Positions 41,209 through 50,136 of a stretch of DNA of 64,000 nucleotides are shown piece after piece (position 1 is the stretch's first letter; each line of letters starts with the position of its first letter). The stretch is taken from assembly GCF_000568255.1 (NCBI RefSeq), contig NZ_KK037166.1, positions 3,043,243 to 3,107,242 on the forward strand, written 5' to 3'. The notes under the pieces were generated by a model that saw only the letters and a program-made list of their open reading frames with translations, was not told where the DNA came from and did no database searches. Both the position numbers and the translations under genes were made by a program. This stretch comes from Kutzneria sp. 744. Its GTDB lineage: Bacteria; Actinomycetota; Actinomycetes; Mycobacteriales; Pseudonocardiaceae.

Positions 41209-41922
41209 GTGAAACTTCCGCACTACGCCTCGGACGGTGAGTCGCACCCGCCGAACTCCAGCGAGCACTACCGGTCCAGCGTCCTGCGCGCCCCGCACCG
41301 ACCGTTACAGCTGATCCCCCAGCACCTCACCGAGATCACCGGGCCGCTGCTGGGTGCGGACCGGGTCGGGGAGCTCGACCACGACCTGACCCGGCAGCAC
41401 GTCGGGGCGCCGCTGGGCGAGCGGATCATCGTCAGCGGCCGGGTGCTCGACGCCAACAGCCGGCCGGTGCCCAACACGCTGGTCGAGGTGTGGCAGGCCA
41501 ATTCGGCCGGCCGGTACGCCCACGACCGGGACCGGCACGACGCGCCGCTGGACCCCAACTTCAGCGGAGTCGGCCGCACGGTCACCGACGCGCAGGGGAA
41601 CTACCGGTTCGTCAGCATCAAGCCCGGTGCCTACCCGTGGCGCAACCATGACAACGCCTGGCGGCCCGCGCACATCCACTTCTCCCTGTTCGGCCGGGCC
41701 TTCACGCAGCGGCTGATCACCCAGATGTACTTCCCGAACGACCCGCTGTTCCCGTTCGACCCGATCTACAACTCGGTCCGCGACGAGCAGGCCCGGCAGC
41801 GCCTGATCGCCCGGTTCGACCTGCCGACCACCCAGCCCGAGTGGGCCCTGTCGTACCAGTTCGACATCGTGCTGCGGGGCAGCGACGCGTCGGTGTTCGA
41901 GGACGAGGAGGACGACGAATGA
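41209..41922 (+). CDS. pcaH: Protocatechuate 3,4-dioxygenase beta subunit
   Basis: 237 aa from GTG 41209, preceded by AAGGAG. It is an intradiol dioxygenase with iron ligands readable in NSAGRYAH (Tyr), PGAYPWRNH (Tyr) and RPAHIHFSLFG (two His). It opens the ring of protocatechuate to 3-carboxy-cis,cis-muconate. The stop overlaps pcaG as ATGA. Confidence 0.9.
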   Translation: MKLPHYASDGESHPPNSSEHYRSSVLRAPHRPLQLIPQHLTEITGPLLGADRVGELDHDLTRQHVGAPLGERIIVSGRVLDANSRPVPNTLVEVWQANSAGRYAHDRDRHDAPLDPNFSGVGRTVTDAQGNYRFVSIKPGAYPWRNHDNAWRPAHIHFSLFGRAFTQRLITQMYFPNDPLFPFDPIYNSVRDEQARQRLIARFDLPTTQPEWALSYQFDIVLRGSDASVFEDEEDDE

Positions 41923-42473
41923 CTACTCCGTCCCAGACGGTCGGGCCCTTCTTCGCGCTGCCGGACGGCCTGCCGTGGCCCGACGGCCCGGAGGTGGTCG
42001 CCGAGGGCACGCCCGGCGCGGTGGTCATCCGCGGCACCGTGTACGACGGCGCCGGCGATCCCGTGCCCGACGCCATGATCGAGACCTGGCAGGCCAGCGC
42101 CGCCGGCCGCTTCGACCACCCTGACGACCCGCGCGGGGCCGTGGACGAGGGCTTCCGCGGTTTCGGCCGCTCGGCCACCGATCCCGAGGGCAATTTCTGG
42201 CTCCGCACGGTCAAACCGGGCCCGCTGCCCACGCCCGACGGCGGCGCCGAGGCCCCGCACATCGACGTCACCGTGCTGGCCCGCGGCCTGCTGCAGCGGC
42301 TCGTGACCCGCATCTACTGGCCCGACGAGGAACAGGCCAACGCCGCCGACCCGGTGCTGGGGGCCGTGCCGGCCGAGCTGCGGCACACTCTCATCGCCCG
42401 GCGGGAGGGCGACGAGCTCCGGTTCGACATCCGCCTCCAGGGTGATAGGGAAACCGTCTTCTTCGAGCTGTGA
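41919..42473 (+). CDS. pcaG: Protocatechuate 3,4-dioxygenase alpha subunit
   Basis: 184 aa from ATG 41919. It begins TPSQTVGPFFALPDGL and keeps the subunit pattern (VRGT-like VIRGTVYDGAGDPVPDAM, then APHIDVTVLARGLLQRL) but not the full set of iron ligands, as expected for the non-catalytic alpha chain. The next gene starts 8 nt later, where pcaB is found in related operons. Confidence 0.9.
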   Translation: MTTPSQTVGPFFALPDGLPWPDGPEVVAEGTPGAVVIRGTVYDGAGDPVPDAMIETWQASAAGRFDHPDDPRGAVDEGFRGFGRSATDPEGNFWLRTVKPGPLPTPDGGAEAPHIDVTVLARGLLQRLVTRIYWPDEEQANAADPVLGAVPAELRHTLIARREGDELRFDIRLQGDRETVFFEL

Positions 42474-42480
42474 GGGACGC

Positions 42481-43565
42481 GTGACGGACTACCGGTGGGC
42501 CGGCGCTGACGAGGGCCCGGTGCTGGTCGTGGGCAACTCGCTCGGCGCCGACGCGCGAATGTGGCGGGAGCAGCTGCCCGCGCTCGGCGAACGGTTGCGG
42601 CTGCTGCTGATCGACCACCCGGGGCACGGCGGGGCGGCGGCGGTGCCCGGACTCGACACCATCGACGGCCTCGGCGAGCGGACCCTGCACCTGCTCGACG
42701 AGGCCGGCGTGGAGCGTGCCCACTACCTCGGGCTGTCGCTGGGCGGCATGGTCGGCCTGTGGCTGGCGGCCAACTCCTCCGAGCGCATCGACCGGCTGGC
42801 GGTGTGCTGCACCACGGCGTACTTCGGCACGCCCCAGGCCTGGCGGGACCGAGTGCAGGCGGTGCGGGCCAACGGCACCGCCTCGATCGCCCCACAGGTC
42901 GTGGACCGCTGGGTGACCGCGGACCACACCGACCGGGCCTGGCTGGTGGAGATGATGTCCGCCGTCGACGACGAGGGCTACGCGGCGTGCTGCGAGGCCC
43001 TGGCCACGCTGGATCTGCGGGCCGCGCTGCCGTCCGTCGCGGCCCCGACGCTGGTGATCGCCGGCGACGCGGACCGGGCCACCCCGGTGGAGCACGGGCA
43101 GGCCATCGCCGACGCCGTTCCCGGCGCGCGGCTCAAGGTCGTGCCGGGGGCGCACCTCGCCCCGCTGGAGTCACCCGATGTGGTGACGCCGTTGCTGGTG
43201 GAGCACTTCACCTCGGTGCGTCGGCAGGTCCTCGGCGACGCCCACGTGGACCGGGCCCAGGCGGCGACGACCCCGTTCACCGCCGACTTCCAGGACTTCA
43301 TCGGCCGCTACGCGTGGGAACGAACATCTGGACCCGGCCCGGCCTGGACCGCCGCACCCGCAGCGCCATCACGCTGGCCATGCTGGCCACCCTGCAGCAC
43401 GAGGACGAGCTGGCCATGCACGTGCGGGCCGCGCTGCGCAACGGGATGACCGCCGAGGAGATCAAGGAGGTGCTGCTTCAGGTCGCGGTGTACGCCGGCG
43501 TGCCCACGGCCAACCGGGCGTTCCGTGTCGCCGACCGGGTGCTGTCTACCCTGGACACACCATGA
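42481..43565 (+). CDS. pcaL: PcaL: 3-oxoadipate enol-lactonase fused to 4-carboxymuconolactone decarboxylase, one frameshift as assembled
   Basis: About 361 aa if repaired. GTG 42481. Residues 1-245 form an alpha/beta hydrolase (GNSLGADARMW, LSLGGMVGLWLAANS nucleophile Ser, GDADRATPVEHG Asp, GAHLAPLESP His), the enol-lactonase. After a junction, the decarboxylase domain (TRPGLDRRTRSAITLAMLA, EEIKEVLLQVAVYAGVPTAN) follows in a shifted frame. The break is at about 43315 in GCGTGGGAACG; one missing G restores GRYAWGTNIWTRPG. It looks like a short-run sequencing error. The ATGA end overlaps the IclR gene. Confidence 0.85.
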
Positions 43566-44365
43566 GCGAGCCATCCGGAACCGACACCGAGACATCAGCC
43601 CGCGGCAACGCGTTCGTCCAGTCCCTGGAGCGGGGGCTGGCGGTGATCCGCGCGTTCGACGCCGAGCACAGCGAGCTGACGCTCAGCGACGTCGCCCGCA
43701 GCACCGGGCTCACCCGGGCCGCCGCCCGACGGTTCCTGCACACCCTGGTCGAGCTGGGCTACATGCGGACCGACGGCCGGCTGTTCGCGCTGCGGCCCCG
43801 GATCCTGGAGCTGGGCTACGCCTACCTGTCCAGCATGGGGCTGCCCGAGGTGGCGCAGCCGCACCTGGAGAACCTGGTGTCCAAGGTGCACGAATCGAGC
43901 TCGGTGTCCGTGCTGGACGGCGAGGACGTCGTCTATGTGGCCCGCGTGCCGACGAAGCGGATCATGACGGTGTCCATCGCGGTCGGCACCCGGTTCCCGG
44001 CCTACGCCACCTCGATGGGCCGAGTGCTGCTGGCCGCGCAGTCCGACGAGTGGCTGGACGCCTACTTCGAGCGGGCGGAACTGCACGCGCTGACCCGGTA
44101 CACCACGGTGGAGCGGCAGCTGCTGCGCACGATGCTGGAGCACATCCGCACCACCGGCTGGGCCCTGGTGGACCAGGAATTGGAGGTGGGGCTGCGCTCG
44201 ATCGCGGCGCCCATCCACGACCCGGCCGGTGAGGTGATCGCCGCGGTGAACGTGTCCGCGCACGCCAGCCGGGGCAGCGGCGAGGACATCCGCAACGAAC
44301 TGCTTCCGCATCTGCTCGGCGCCGCCGAGGCGATCGAACACGATCTGCGCGGCAGCCGTCGCTGA
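43562..44365 (+). CDS. pcaR: IclR-family regulator of the pca operon (PcaR-like)
   Basis: 267 aa from ATG 43562. The N-terminal winged helix (LERGLAVIRAFDAEHSELTL, TGLTRAAARRFLHTLVELGY) is followed by the IclR effector domain (RIMTVSIAVGTRFPAYATSM, GWALVDQELEVGLRSIAAPI). These resemble PcaR/PobR proteins that respond to protocatechuate-pathway intermediates. Translationally coupled to pcaL, so it likely controls its own operon. Confidence 0.88.
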   Translation: MSEPSGTDTETSARGNAFVQSLERGLAVIRAFDAEHSELTLSDVARSTGLTRAAARRFLHTLVELGYMRTDGRLFALRPRILELGYAYLSSMGLPEVAQPHLENLVSKVHESSSVSVLDGEDVVYVARVPTKRIMTVSIAVGTRFPAYATSMGRVLLAAQSDEWLDAYFERAELHALTRYTTVERQLLRTMLEHIRTTGWALVDQELEVGLRSIAAPIHDPAGEVIAAVNVSAHASRGSGEDIRNELLPHLLGAAEAIEHDLRGSRR

Positions 44366-44466
44366 GGATTCGCCACAGGGGGTGTCGGCACAGCGGGATT
44401 CGGCACAGGGGGGATTCGGGCGAACGGGCGCGTCCATTTGACGTAAATTCGAAAATCTGAAACAAG

Positions 44467-44504
44467 TGAAACAAACGAAAGGCCCGCCACCGTTGGTGAC
44501 GGGC
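44467..44504 (-). terminator. Intrinsic terminator of cspA
   Basis: On the minus strand, 10-bp stem GCCCGTCACC/GGTGGCGGGC with loop AAC (one mismatch), followed by the T-rich CTTTCGTTTGTTTCA. It is 41 nt after the cspA stop and between convergent genes. Confidence 0.8.
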
Positions 44505-44544
44505 TTCGCTCAGCCGAACCAGGTCAGCCGATAATCAGACGATC

Positions 44545-44748
44545 TCAGATCGCCCGCACGCCCATGGCCTGCGGGCCCTTCTGGCCCTGACCGACCTCGA
44601 ACTCGACCTGCTGGTTCTCCTCCAGGGACTTGAAGCCGTTGCCCTGGATCTCCGAGTAGTGCACGAAAACGTCAGCGCCACCATCGGACGGGGCGATGAA
44701 GCCGAAGCCCTTTTCCGAGTTGAACCACTTGACGGTGCCCTGAGCCAC
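44545..44748 (-). CDS. cspA: CspA-type cold-shock / RNA-chaperone protein
   Basis: 67 aa from GTG 44748 with a GAGGAG site. It is a classical cold-shock domain with RNP1 KGFGFIAP and RNP2 VFVHYSEI. It binds single-stranded RNA or DNA. Upstream lies a gene-free stretch (44749-45104) holding its leader with a CGCCGC-N4-GCGGCG hairpin at 44781-44796, usual for csp leaders, and the promoter of the next gene. Confidence 0.92.
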   Translation of the reverse strand: MAQGTVKWFNSEKGFGFIAPSDGGADVFVHYSEIQGNGFKSLEENQQVEFEVGQGQKGPQAMGVRAI

Positions 44749-44983
44749 TTGATCTATCTCCTCAAACAGGTACTACGTCTCGCCGCAACCGCGGCGCTAC
44801 GGGTCTGATCGCGGACGGGGGACTTCACCCGGTTCCCTGCGAGGAGGACCACCGCCCGCGACTTCTTCCGCGAGCGTGGATACGACACGAACACAGAATG
44901 CGACCACACACAGTGAACCACACCGAGTGCTCAAGGTGGAAGTCCGCCACCCGTCCAGGTGTGACCGCTGGCACTTCTCCCTC

Positions 44984-45012
44984 TTGACGCGACAAGAGTT
45001 CACCTCTTAAAT
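44984..45012 (+). promoter_or_regulatory. Sigma70-type promoter for the GH30 gene
   Basis: TTGACG (44984-44989), 17-nt spacer, TTAAAT (45007-45012), about 90 nt before the GTG at 45105. The spacer contains AAGAG-TTCAC-CTCTT, a small inverted repeat that might bind a regulator. Confidence 0.55.
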
Positions 45013-45104
45013 CATGACTCGAAATAAGGTGTGACGCGCGCACCGCCACCGAGCCTCACACACCGACGGACCCCTGCGAACCTGTCGAACCGAGGTGCCC
45101 TGCC

Positions 45105-46940
45105 GTGCGACCAACGCTGCTCGTCGTGCCCCTGGTGCTCGTGGCCGGAATGGTGGCGGCCCCGGCCGCCAACGCCGCCAACGAGTCCGTCAACATCTGG
45201 CTGACCTCAACCAATGACTCCGGTGGCCGCAACGTCACCCGCGGGCTGCAACAGCAGAGCCCGATCAGCTTCACCGCCGGCACCGGGACCGGCCAGCAGA
45301 CCATAACGGTCGACGAGAACACCCGGTACCAGCAGTTCGAGGGCGCGGGCGCGTCGTTCACCGACACAACCGCGTACCTGATGAACTCCAGCGGCGCCCT
45401 GTCCGCCGCCACCCGCAACGCCACCATGCAGAAGCTGTTCGACCCGGTCAACGGCATCGGGCTGAGCTTCCTGCGCAACCCCATGGGCGCGTCGGACCTG
45501 GCCCGCTACAGCTACACCTACGACGACGGCGCGGCCGACCCCAACCTGACCCGCTTCAGCCTGTCGCACGACCTGGTCGACGTCATCCCGCTGACCAAGC
45601 AGGCCAAGCAGCTCAACCCGCAGCTGAAGGTCATGGCCTCGCCGTGGACCGCGCCGCCGTGGATGAAGGACAACAACTCCTACATCCAGGGCTGGCTGCA
45701 GTCGCAGTACTACCAGGCCTACGCCAACTACTTCGTCAAGTACATCCAGGGCTTCCAGGCTCAGGGCGTGCCGGTCGACTACGTGTCCGAGCAGAACGAG
45801 CCGACGGTCGGCGGCAACTACCCCGGCATGAACTGGAACGGCTCGGGCCTGGCCGTGTTCGCCAAGAACAACCTGCTGCCGGCGCTGCACAACGCGGGCC
45901 TGTCGACCAAGGTGCTGGCCCTGGACTGGAACTGGGACAGCTACGACAGCTTCGCCGCCCCGACCGTCAACGACGCGTCGATCCGCAACGACCCGAACTT
46001 CGGCGGCGTGGCGTGGCACGGCTACGAGGGCGACGTCTCGGAGCAGACCACGATCCACAACCAGTACCCGTCGATGAACATGTACGAGACCGAGCACTCG
46101 GGCGGCAACTGGATCGGCAATCAGCAGAACGAGGACATGAACAACATCATCGACTACACCCGCAACTGGGACCGTAGCGTGGTGAAGTGGAGCCTCGCCG
46201 TCGATGAGCACCAGGGCCCCAACAACGGCGGCTGCAGCACCTGCACCGGCCTGATCACCGTGCACCAGAACGACAATCGCGGCCAGGTCGACTACAACAT
46301 CGAGTACTACGACATGGGCCAGCTGACCAAGTTCGTGAAGCCGGGCGCCACCCGCATCGCCTCCAACGACAGCGCGGTGCGCAACGTCGCGTGGATCAAC
46401 CCGGACGGCTCCAAGGCCCTCGTGGCCTACAACCCCAGCGGCAGCGCGCAGAGCGTGCGGGTCAACTGGGGCAACGAGTCCTTCACCTACTCGGTGCCCG
46501 CCGCCACCAGCGCCACGTTCACCTGGAACGGCACGCAGGGCGGCACCACCACCCCGCCGCCCGGTGGCCGCACCATCACCGGCATCGGCGGCAAGTGCGT
46601 CGACGTGGCCGGCGCCAACTCGGCCAACGGCACCCAGGTGCAGATCTACACCTGCAACGGCACCGCCGCGCAGACCTGGACCCAGTCCGGCAGTGCGCTG
46701 CAGTCGCTGGGCAAGTGCCTCGACGTCTCCGGCGCCAGCACCGCCAACGGGGCCAAGGTCCAGCTGTACGACTGCAACGGCTCCGGCGCCCAGCAATGGA
46801 CCCAGAACGGACAGCACGAACTCGTCAACACCGGTTCGGGTAAATGCCTCGACGCCACGAACCAGAGTTCGGCCGATGGAACTCCGCTCCAGATCTGGAC
46901 CTGCGCCGGCGGCGCGAACCAACAGTGGACGCTCAACTGA
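45105..46940 (+). CDS. Secreted GH30 glycoside hydrolase with ricin-type beta-trefoil lectin domain
   Basis: 611 aa from GTG 45105. Signal peptide residues 1-25 (LLVVPLVLVAGMVAAPA). The GH30 domain includes QQFEGAGASFTD, the acid/base Glu in SEQNEPT, and the nucleophile Glu in MYETEHSGGN. A Thr/Pro/Gly linker (GGTTTPPPGG) precedes a ricin B-type (CBM13) domain at residues 490-611. It is similar to glucosylceramidase or endo-beta-1,6-glucanase enzymes; a fungal cell-wall glucan substrate is a reasonable guess. The lectin domain is almost the same as that of the downstream chitinase. Confidence 0.85.
   Translation: MRPTLLVVPLVLVAGMVAAPAANAANESVNIWLTSTNDSGGRNVTRGLQQQSPISFTAGTGTGQQTITVDENTRYQQFEGAGASFTDTTAYLMNSSGALSAATRNATMQKLFDPVNGIGLSFLRNPMGASDLARYSYTYDDGAADPNLTRFSLSHDLVDVIPLTKQAKQLNPQLKVMASPWTAPPWMKDNNSYIQGWLQSQYYQAYANYFVKYIQGFQAQGVPVDYVSEQNEPTVGGNYPGMNWNGSGLAVFAKNNLLPALHNAGLSTKVLALDWNWDSYDSFAAPTVNDASIRNDPNFGGVAWHGYEGDVSEQTTIHNQYPSMNMYETEHSGGNWIGNQQNEDMNNIIDYTRNWDRSVVKWSLAVDEHQGPNNGGCSTCTGLITVHQNDNRGQVDYNIEYYDMGQLTKFVKPGATRIASNDSAVRNVAWINPDGSKALVAYNPSGSAQSVRVNWGNESFTYSVPAATSATFTWNGTQGGTTTPPPGGRTITGIGGKCVDVAGANSANGTQVQIYTCNGTAAQTWTQSGSALQSLGKCLDVSGASTANGAKVQLYDCNGSGAQQWTQNGQHELVNTGSGKCLDATNQSSADGTPLQIWTCAGGANQQWTLN
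46572..46940 (+). repeat. Duplicated ricin-lectin module, copy in GH30 gene
   Basis: 369 nt encoding the lectin domain and stop. Protein identity to the copy at 48188-48556 is 114 of 122 residues by direct comparison, far above the unrelated catalytic domains, so this is a recently shared module (duplication or gene conversion). Confidence 0.85.
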
Positions 46941-47209
46941 CGTCCTGATCGTCCGAATTCTCCGTCCCGGCCCGTCGCGCGTTCCGCCCGCGATGGGTCG
47001 GGACGGCTCCAGCATTCCTAAAACCGGCCCTGAGCTGCGGTTTTACGTCCGAACGCACTATTGATCGCTGCCCGATCGGGCGGTATGAATACCGCACGGA
47101 ATCAGCGCGTGGTCTCCCCGCCGTCAGGCTCGCGCCCATTTCGTGAAATGCCGGATCTTCACCCCTGCCTGCACGATTCCGGCCGTGCGATACCCGTAGG
47201 AGATCGACC

Positions 47210-48556
47210 ATGCGCATCACGACAAGAGCGGTGTTGGCCGCCGCGCTACCGTTGGCGGCGACCGCGGCCATGGTGGCCGCACCGGCCGCGACGGCGGCCC
47301 CGGCCGCGGGCGGGGCCTTCCCGGCCCACTACTCCGCGCCCTACCTCCAGGTCAGCGACGCCGACGCGGGCCAGATGGCCTCGGACATGAACGCGACCGG
47401 CACCAAGTTCTACACGCTGGCGTTCCTGACGCCGCAGTCCGGCTGCACGCCGGTCTGGGAGGCCAACGGCACCGGCGTCGGCTCGTTCAAGTCGCAGATC
47501 ACCGCGCTGCAGAACGCCGGCGGCAACGTGATCCCCTCCTTCGGCGGCGCCGAGGGCGGCGAGCTGGCCCAGACCTGCACGAACGTGTCCAGCCTGACCG
47601 CCGCGTACGCCAACGTCGTCAACCAGTACGGCACCAACCGCCTGGACTTCGACATCGAGGGTGGCGTCATCAAGGACACCGCGTCGATCGCCCGGCGCGA
47701 CCAGGCCCTGGCCGCGCTCCAGGCCCAGAACCCGAACGTGCAGGTCGACTACACCCTCGGCGTCGGCTCCGACGGCCTCGAGGGCGACCAGATGACCGTC
47801 CTCAACGACGCCAAGGCCAAGGGCGTCAAGGTCAGCGTCATCAACCTGATGGTGATGGACTTCTACGACGGACAGCCCGTCATCAACGACGCGCTGTCGG
47901 CCGCTCGCAACGCCGCCAACCAGATCGCCGGCCTGTACGGGATCTCCACCTCCGCCGCCTACGGCATGATGGGCCTGACCCCCATCGCCGGCCGCAACGA
48001 CGACGGCGCCCAGTTCAGCCAGACCGACGCCCAGACGCTGGAGACCTTCGCGGCCCAGAACGGCGTGGCCGAGCTGTCCTTCTGGGAGCTTCAGGACTAC
48101 GACCGGGCCACCGGCTACGCCTACTCCCGGATCTTCCAGAAGCTCACCGGCGGCACCACTCCGCCCCCGCCGCCGCCCGGCGGCGGCACCATCACCGGCA
48201 TCGGCGGCAAGTGCGTCGACGTCGCCGGGGCCAACTCCGCCAACGGCACCCAGGTGCAGATCTACACCTGCAACGGCACCGCCGCACAGACGTGGTCGCA
48301 CTCCGGCAACTCGTTGCAGGCCCTCGGCAAGTGCCTCGACGTCTCCGGCGCCAGCACCGCCAACGGCGCCAAGGTCCAGCTGTACGACTGCAACGGCTCC
48401 GGCGCCCAGCAGTGGACCGTCAACGCGCAGAAGGAGCTCGTGAACACCGGCTCCGGCAAGTGCCTCGACGCCACCAACCAGAGCTCCGCCGACGGCACCC
48501 CGCTCCAGATCTGGACCTGCGCCGGCGGCGCCAACCAGCAGTGGACCCTCAACTGA
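47210..48556 (+). CDS. Secreted GH18 chitinase-like enzyme with ricin-type lectin domain
   Basis: 448 aa from ATG 47210 with TAGGAGAT upstream. Signal peptide residues 1-30. The GH18 barrel has the DxxDxDxE-type motif as NRLDFDIEGG, plus SFGGAEGG in the conserved SxGG strand. A short Pro/Gly linker (TTPPPPPPGGG) leads to a ricin B domain (residues 327-448). The GlcNAc-polymer substrate is expected from the family. Region 46941-47209 upstream shows no gene. Confidence 0.88.
   Translation: MRITTRAVLAAALPLAATAAMVAAPAATAAPAAGGAFPAHYSAPYLQVSDADAGQMASDMNATGTKFYTLAFLTPQSGCTPVWEANGTGVGSFKSQITALQNAGGNVIPSFGGAEGGELAQTCTNVSSLTAAYANVVNQYGTNRLDFDIEGGVIKDTASIARRDQALAALQAQNPNVQVDYTLGVGSDGLEGDQMTVLNDAKAKGVKVSVINLMVMDFYDGQPVINDALSAARNAANQIAGLYGISTSAAYGMMGLTPIAGRNDDGAQFSQTDAQTLETFAAQNGVAELSFWELQDYDRATGYAYSRIFQKLTGGTTPPPPPPGGGTITGIGGKCVDVAGANSANGTQVQIYTCNGTAAQTWSHSGNSLQALGKCLDVSGASTANGAKVQLYDCNGSGAQQWTVNAQKELVNTGSGKCLDATNQSSADGTPLQIWTCAGGANQQWTLN
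48188..48556 (+). repeat. Duplicated ricin-lectin module, copy in GH18 gene
   Basis: Same length and frame as 46572-46940; differences are eight residues, clustered around WSHSGNSLQA and VNAQKE. Confidence 0.85.
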
Positions 48557-48576
48557 GGTAACCCCCCGCCACAGCG

Positions 48577-48608
48577 AAGGGGCCTGCCAACGCCAGGGCA
48601 GGCCCCTT
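48577..48608. terminator. Bidirectional terminator between GH18 and GH27 genes
   Basis: AAGGGGCCTGCC (48577-48588) pairs perfectly with 48597-48608 across an 8-nt loop, with a T run on the plus strand, in the 62-nt gap between convergent genes. Confidence 0.8.
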
Positions 48609-48618
48609 TGCGCCGGGG

Positions 48619-49944
48619 TCACCCCACCTTGATCAGCCGGGAGCCGTGGGACGGGACGGCCGTCGCGGTCCAACTTCCGTTGAACGAGCCCAGATCCGTG
48701 CGTGACACCAGGTCCCGCACCGGATGGCTGCCGCTGACCCCGAGATCGCTCCAGTTCACGGTGACGTTCGCCGTCGAGGAGCCCATGTTGTACACGGCCA
48801 CCGCCCAGCTCCCGTCGGGCATCTGCTTACGCCACTTCTGCAGGGTGCCTCCGGTCACGCGGGTCGGGAACCGCGAGGCCTGGTCCACCGCAACCACTTC
48901 CGGGTTGGTCAGGATGGAAACCGCCCCGCTGTCAAGGAAGTAGACGTCGCCGCCGACCCACAGGGGCGCCGAGGCCATCGACCAGAAGGTCATCACGCTC
49001 TGGCGTTCGGTGCTGGTGATGCCGTCCTGGATGGCCTGGCCCGAGTTGTTGGAGATGGGCATCGAGTCCAGGTTCGGGAAGTAGCCCGCCTGCAGGCCGG
49101 ACAGCCAGTTCGGCAGGTCGTTCCACCGAACGCTGACGGAACTGGACCAGGTCGACAAGGTTCCGCAGTAGCACTCGACGTCCGTGTCGATGCGAACATC
49201 GTTGGTGTAGCTGGAAAGTTGCGACTCGATGGACTGGGGCACGGGCCAGGCGCTGGTGCTGAGCCAGATGCTGCGGCCCGCCTGGTCGATGGCCCGGGAC
49301 CAGGCCTGGATGTCGGCCACGTTGTCAGTCGTCGTGCCGTCGACCTTGATCAGGTCGACGCCCCAGGAGGCGAAGCGGCTGGCGATGGAGTTGATGTAGG
49401 CCTGGGCGCAGGAGTTGGCGTAGTTGATCTTCCACGAGCTGCCCCAGCCATTGGTGGCGGTCAGGGGCTGCTGGGCGATGTCCTGGGTGTGGCAGCTGGT
49501 GCCGAGGATGGGCGCGTTCTTGTCGTAGACGCCCTTGTCCAGTCCCACGGTGGTGTACAGCCCGAGCAGCAGACCCTCGCCGTGGACGTGGCCGGCCACA
49601 CCGGCGATGCCGTTGGGGAATCTGGTCGGGTCGGGGTCCGGAATTCCGTTGCCGTCGGTGTGGCCGTGGAAGGCCAGGTCAGCGTTCCAGCCGGAGTCGA
49701 TGTCGATGTACCGGTACCCCGCCGACTTCAGCTTCGACGCCACCGCGTCCGCCGCACCCTCGACGTGCGACTCGGTCAGCCAGCTCGTGCCGTACGTGGC
49801 CCGGGCCGAGGCCTCCACGCTCCAGCTGCTCCACCCCATCCCCGGCATCGCGAAGCCGGTCCGGGCATCCGCCGGGCTCGCGCCCGGTAGCAGCAGAGCG
49901 ACGGCGGCCAACGCCGCCGCACCCGCCATGAGACGACTGGGCAT
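48619..49944 (-). CDS. Secreted GH27 alpha-galactosidase (single-domain)
   Basis: 441 aa from ATG 49944. Signal peptide residues 1-27. The barrel starts MPGMGWSSWSVEA; the nucleophile Asp lies in DLIKVDGTTT and the acid/base in RIDTDVECYCG. It lacks the accessory domains of the 34316-36571 enzyme and is clearly diverged from it, so the two may act on different galactosides. It is driven by the TTGACG/TACGGT promoter at 49988-50017. Confidence 0.85.
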   Translation of the reverse strand: MPSRLMAGAAALAAVALLLPGASPADARTGFAMPGMGWSSWSVEASARATYGTSWLTESHVEGAADAVASKLKSAGYRYIDIDSGWNADLAFHGHTDGNGIPDPDPTRFPNGIAGVAGHVHGEGLLLGLYTTVGLDKGVYDKNAPILGTSCHTQDIAQQPLTATNGWGSSWKINYANSCAQAYINSIASRFASWGVDLIKVDGTTTDNVADIQAWSRAIDQAGRSIWLSTSAWPVPQSIESQLSSYTNDVRIDTDVECYCGTLSTWSSSVSVRWNDLPNWLSGLQAGYFPNLDSMPISNNSGQAIQDGITSTERQSVMTFWSMASAPLWVGGDVYFLDSGAVSILTNPEVVAVDQASRFPTRVTGGTLQKWRKQMPDGSWAVAVYNMGSSTANVTVNWSDLGVSGSHPVRDLVSRTDLGSFNGSWTATAVPSHGSRLIKVG

Positions 49945-49987
49945 GGCAGTCTCTTTTCTCCCGGTCCACGCTGATCAGGGAAAACTC

Positions 49988-50017
49988 ACCGTAGCCCCGC
50001 TAAATTTCCGCCGTCAA
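49988..50017 (-). promoter_or_regulatory. Promoter for GH27 gene
   Basis: On the minus strand, TTGACG (50012-50017), 18-nt spacer, TACGGT (49988-49993), 44 nt upstream of the ATG. Confidence 0.55.
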
Positions 50018-50071
50018 CTATCTCTTGCAGCGCGAGTCCCGCTCGCGGACAGCCATGAAGCAGCTTCCGAA

Positions 50072-50118
50072 CCCCGGCGAGTCCCGCTCAGCGGCACACC
50101 GAAATACGGTTCCGGGCA
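50072..50118. repeat. 47-bp repeat P3, copy 3 (diverged)
   Basis: Matches copies at 32495 and 34211 around CGGCACACCGAAATACGG, with GAGTCCCGCTCAGC in place of GAGTCACGCTCTCC. Confidence 0.6.
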
Positions 50119-50136
50119 GGTGTGGCCGACGCGCCG

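Noticed and set aside
47100-47130. TGGTCTCC upstream of the chitinase as a second DasR site
   Set aside because: Only a half-site; the second half does not match.
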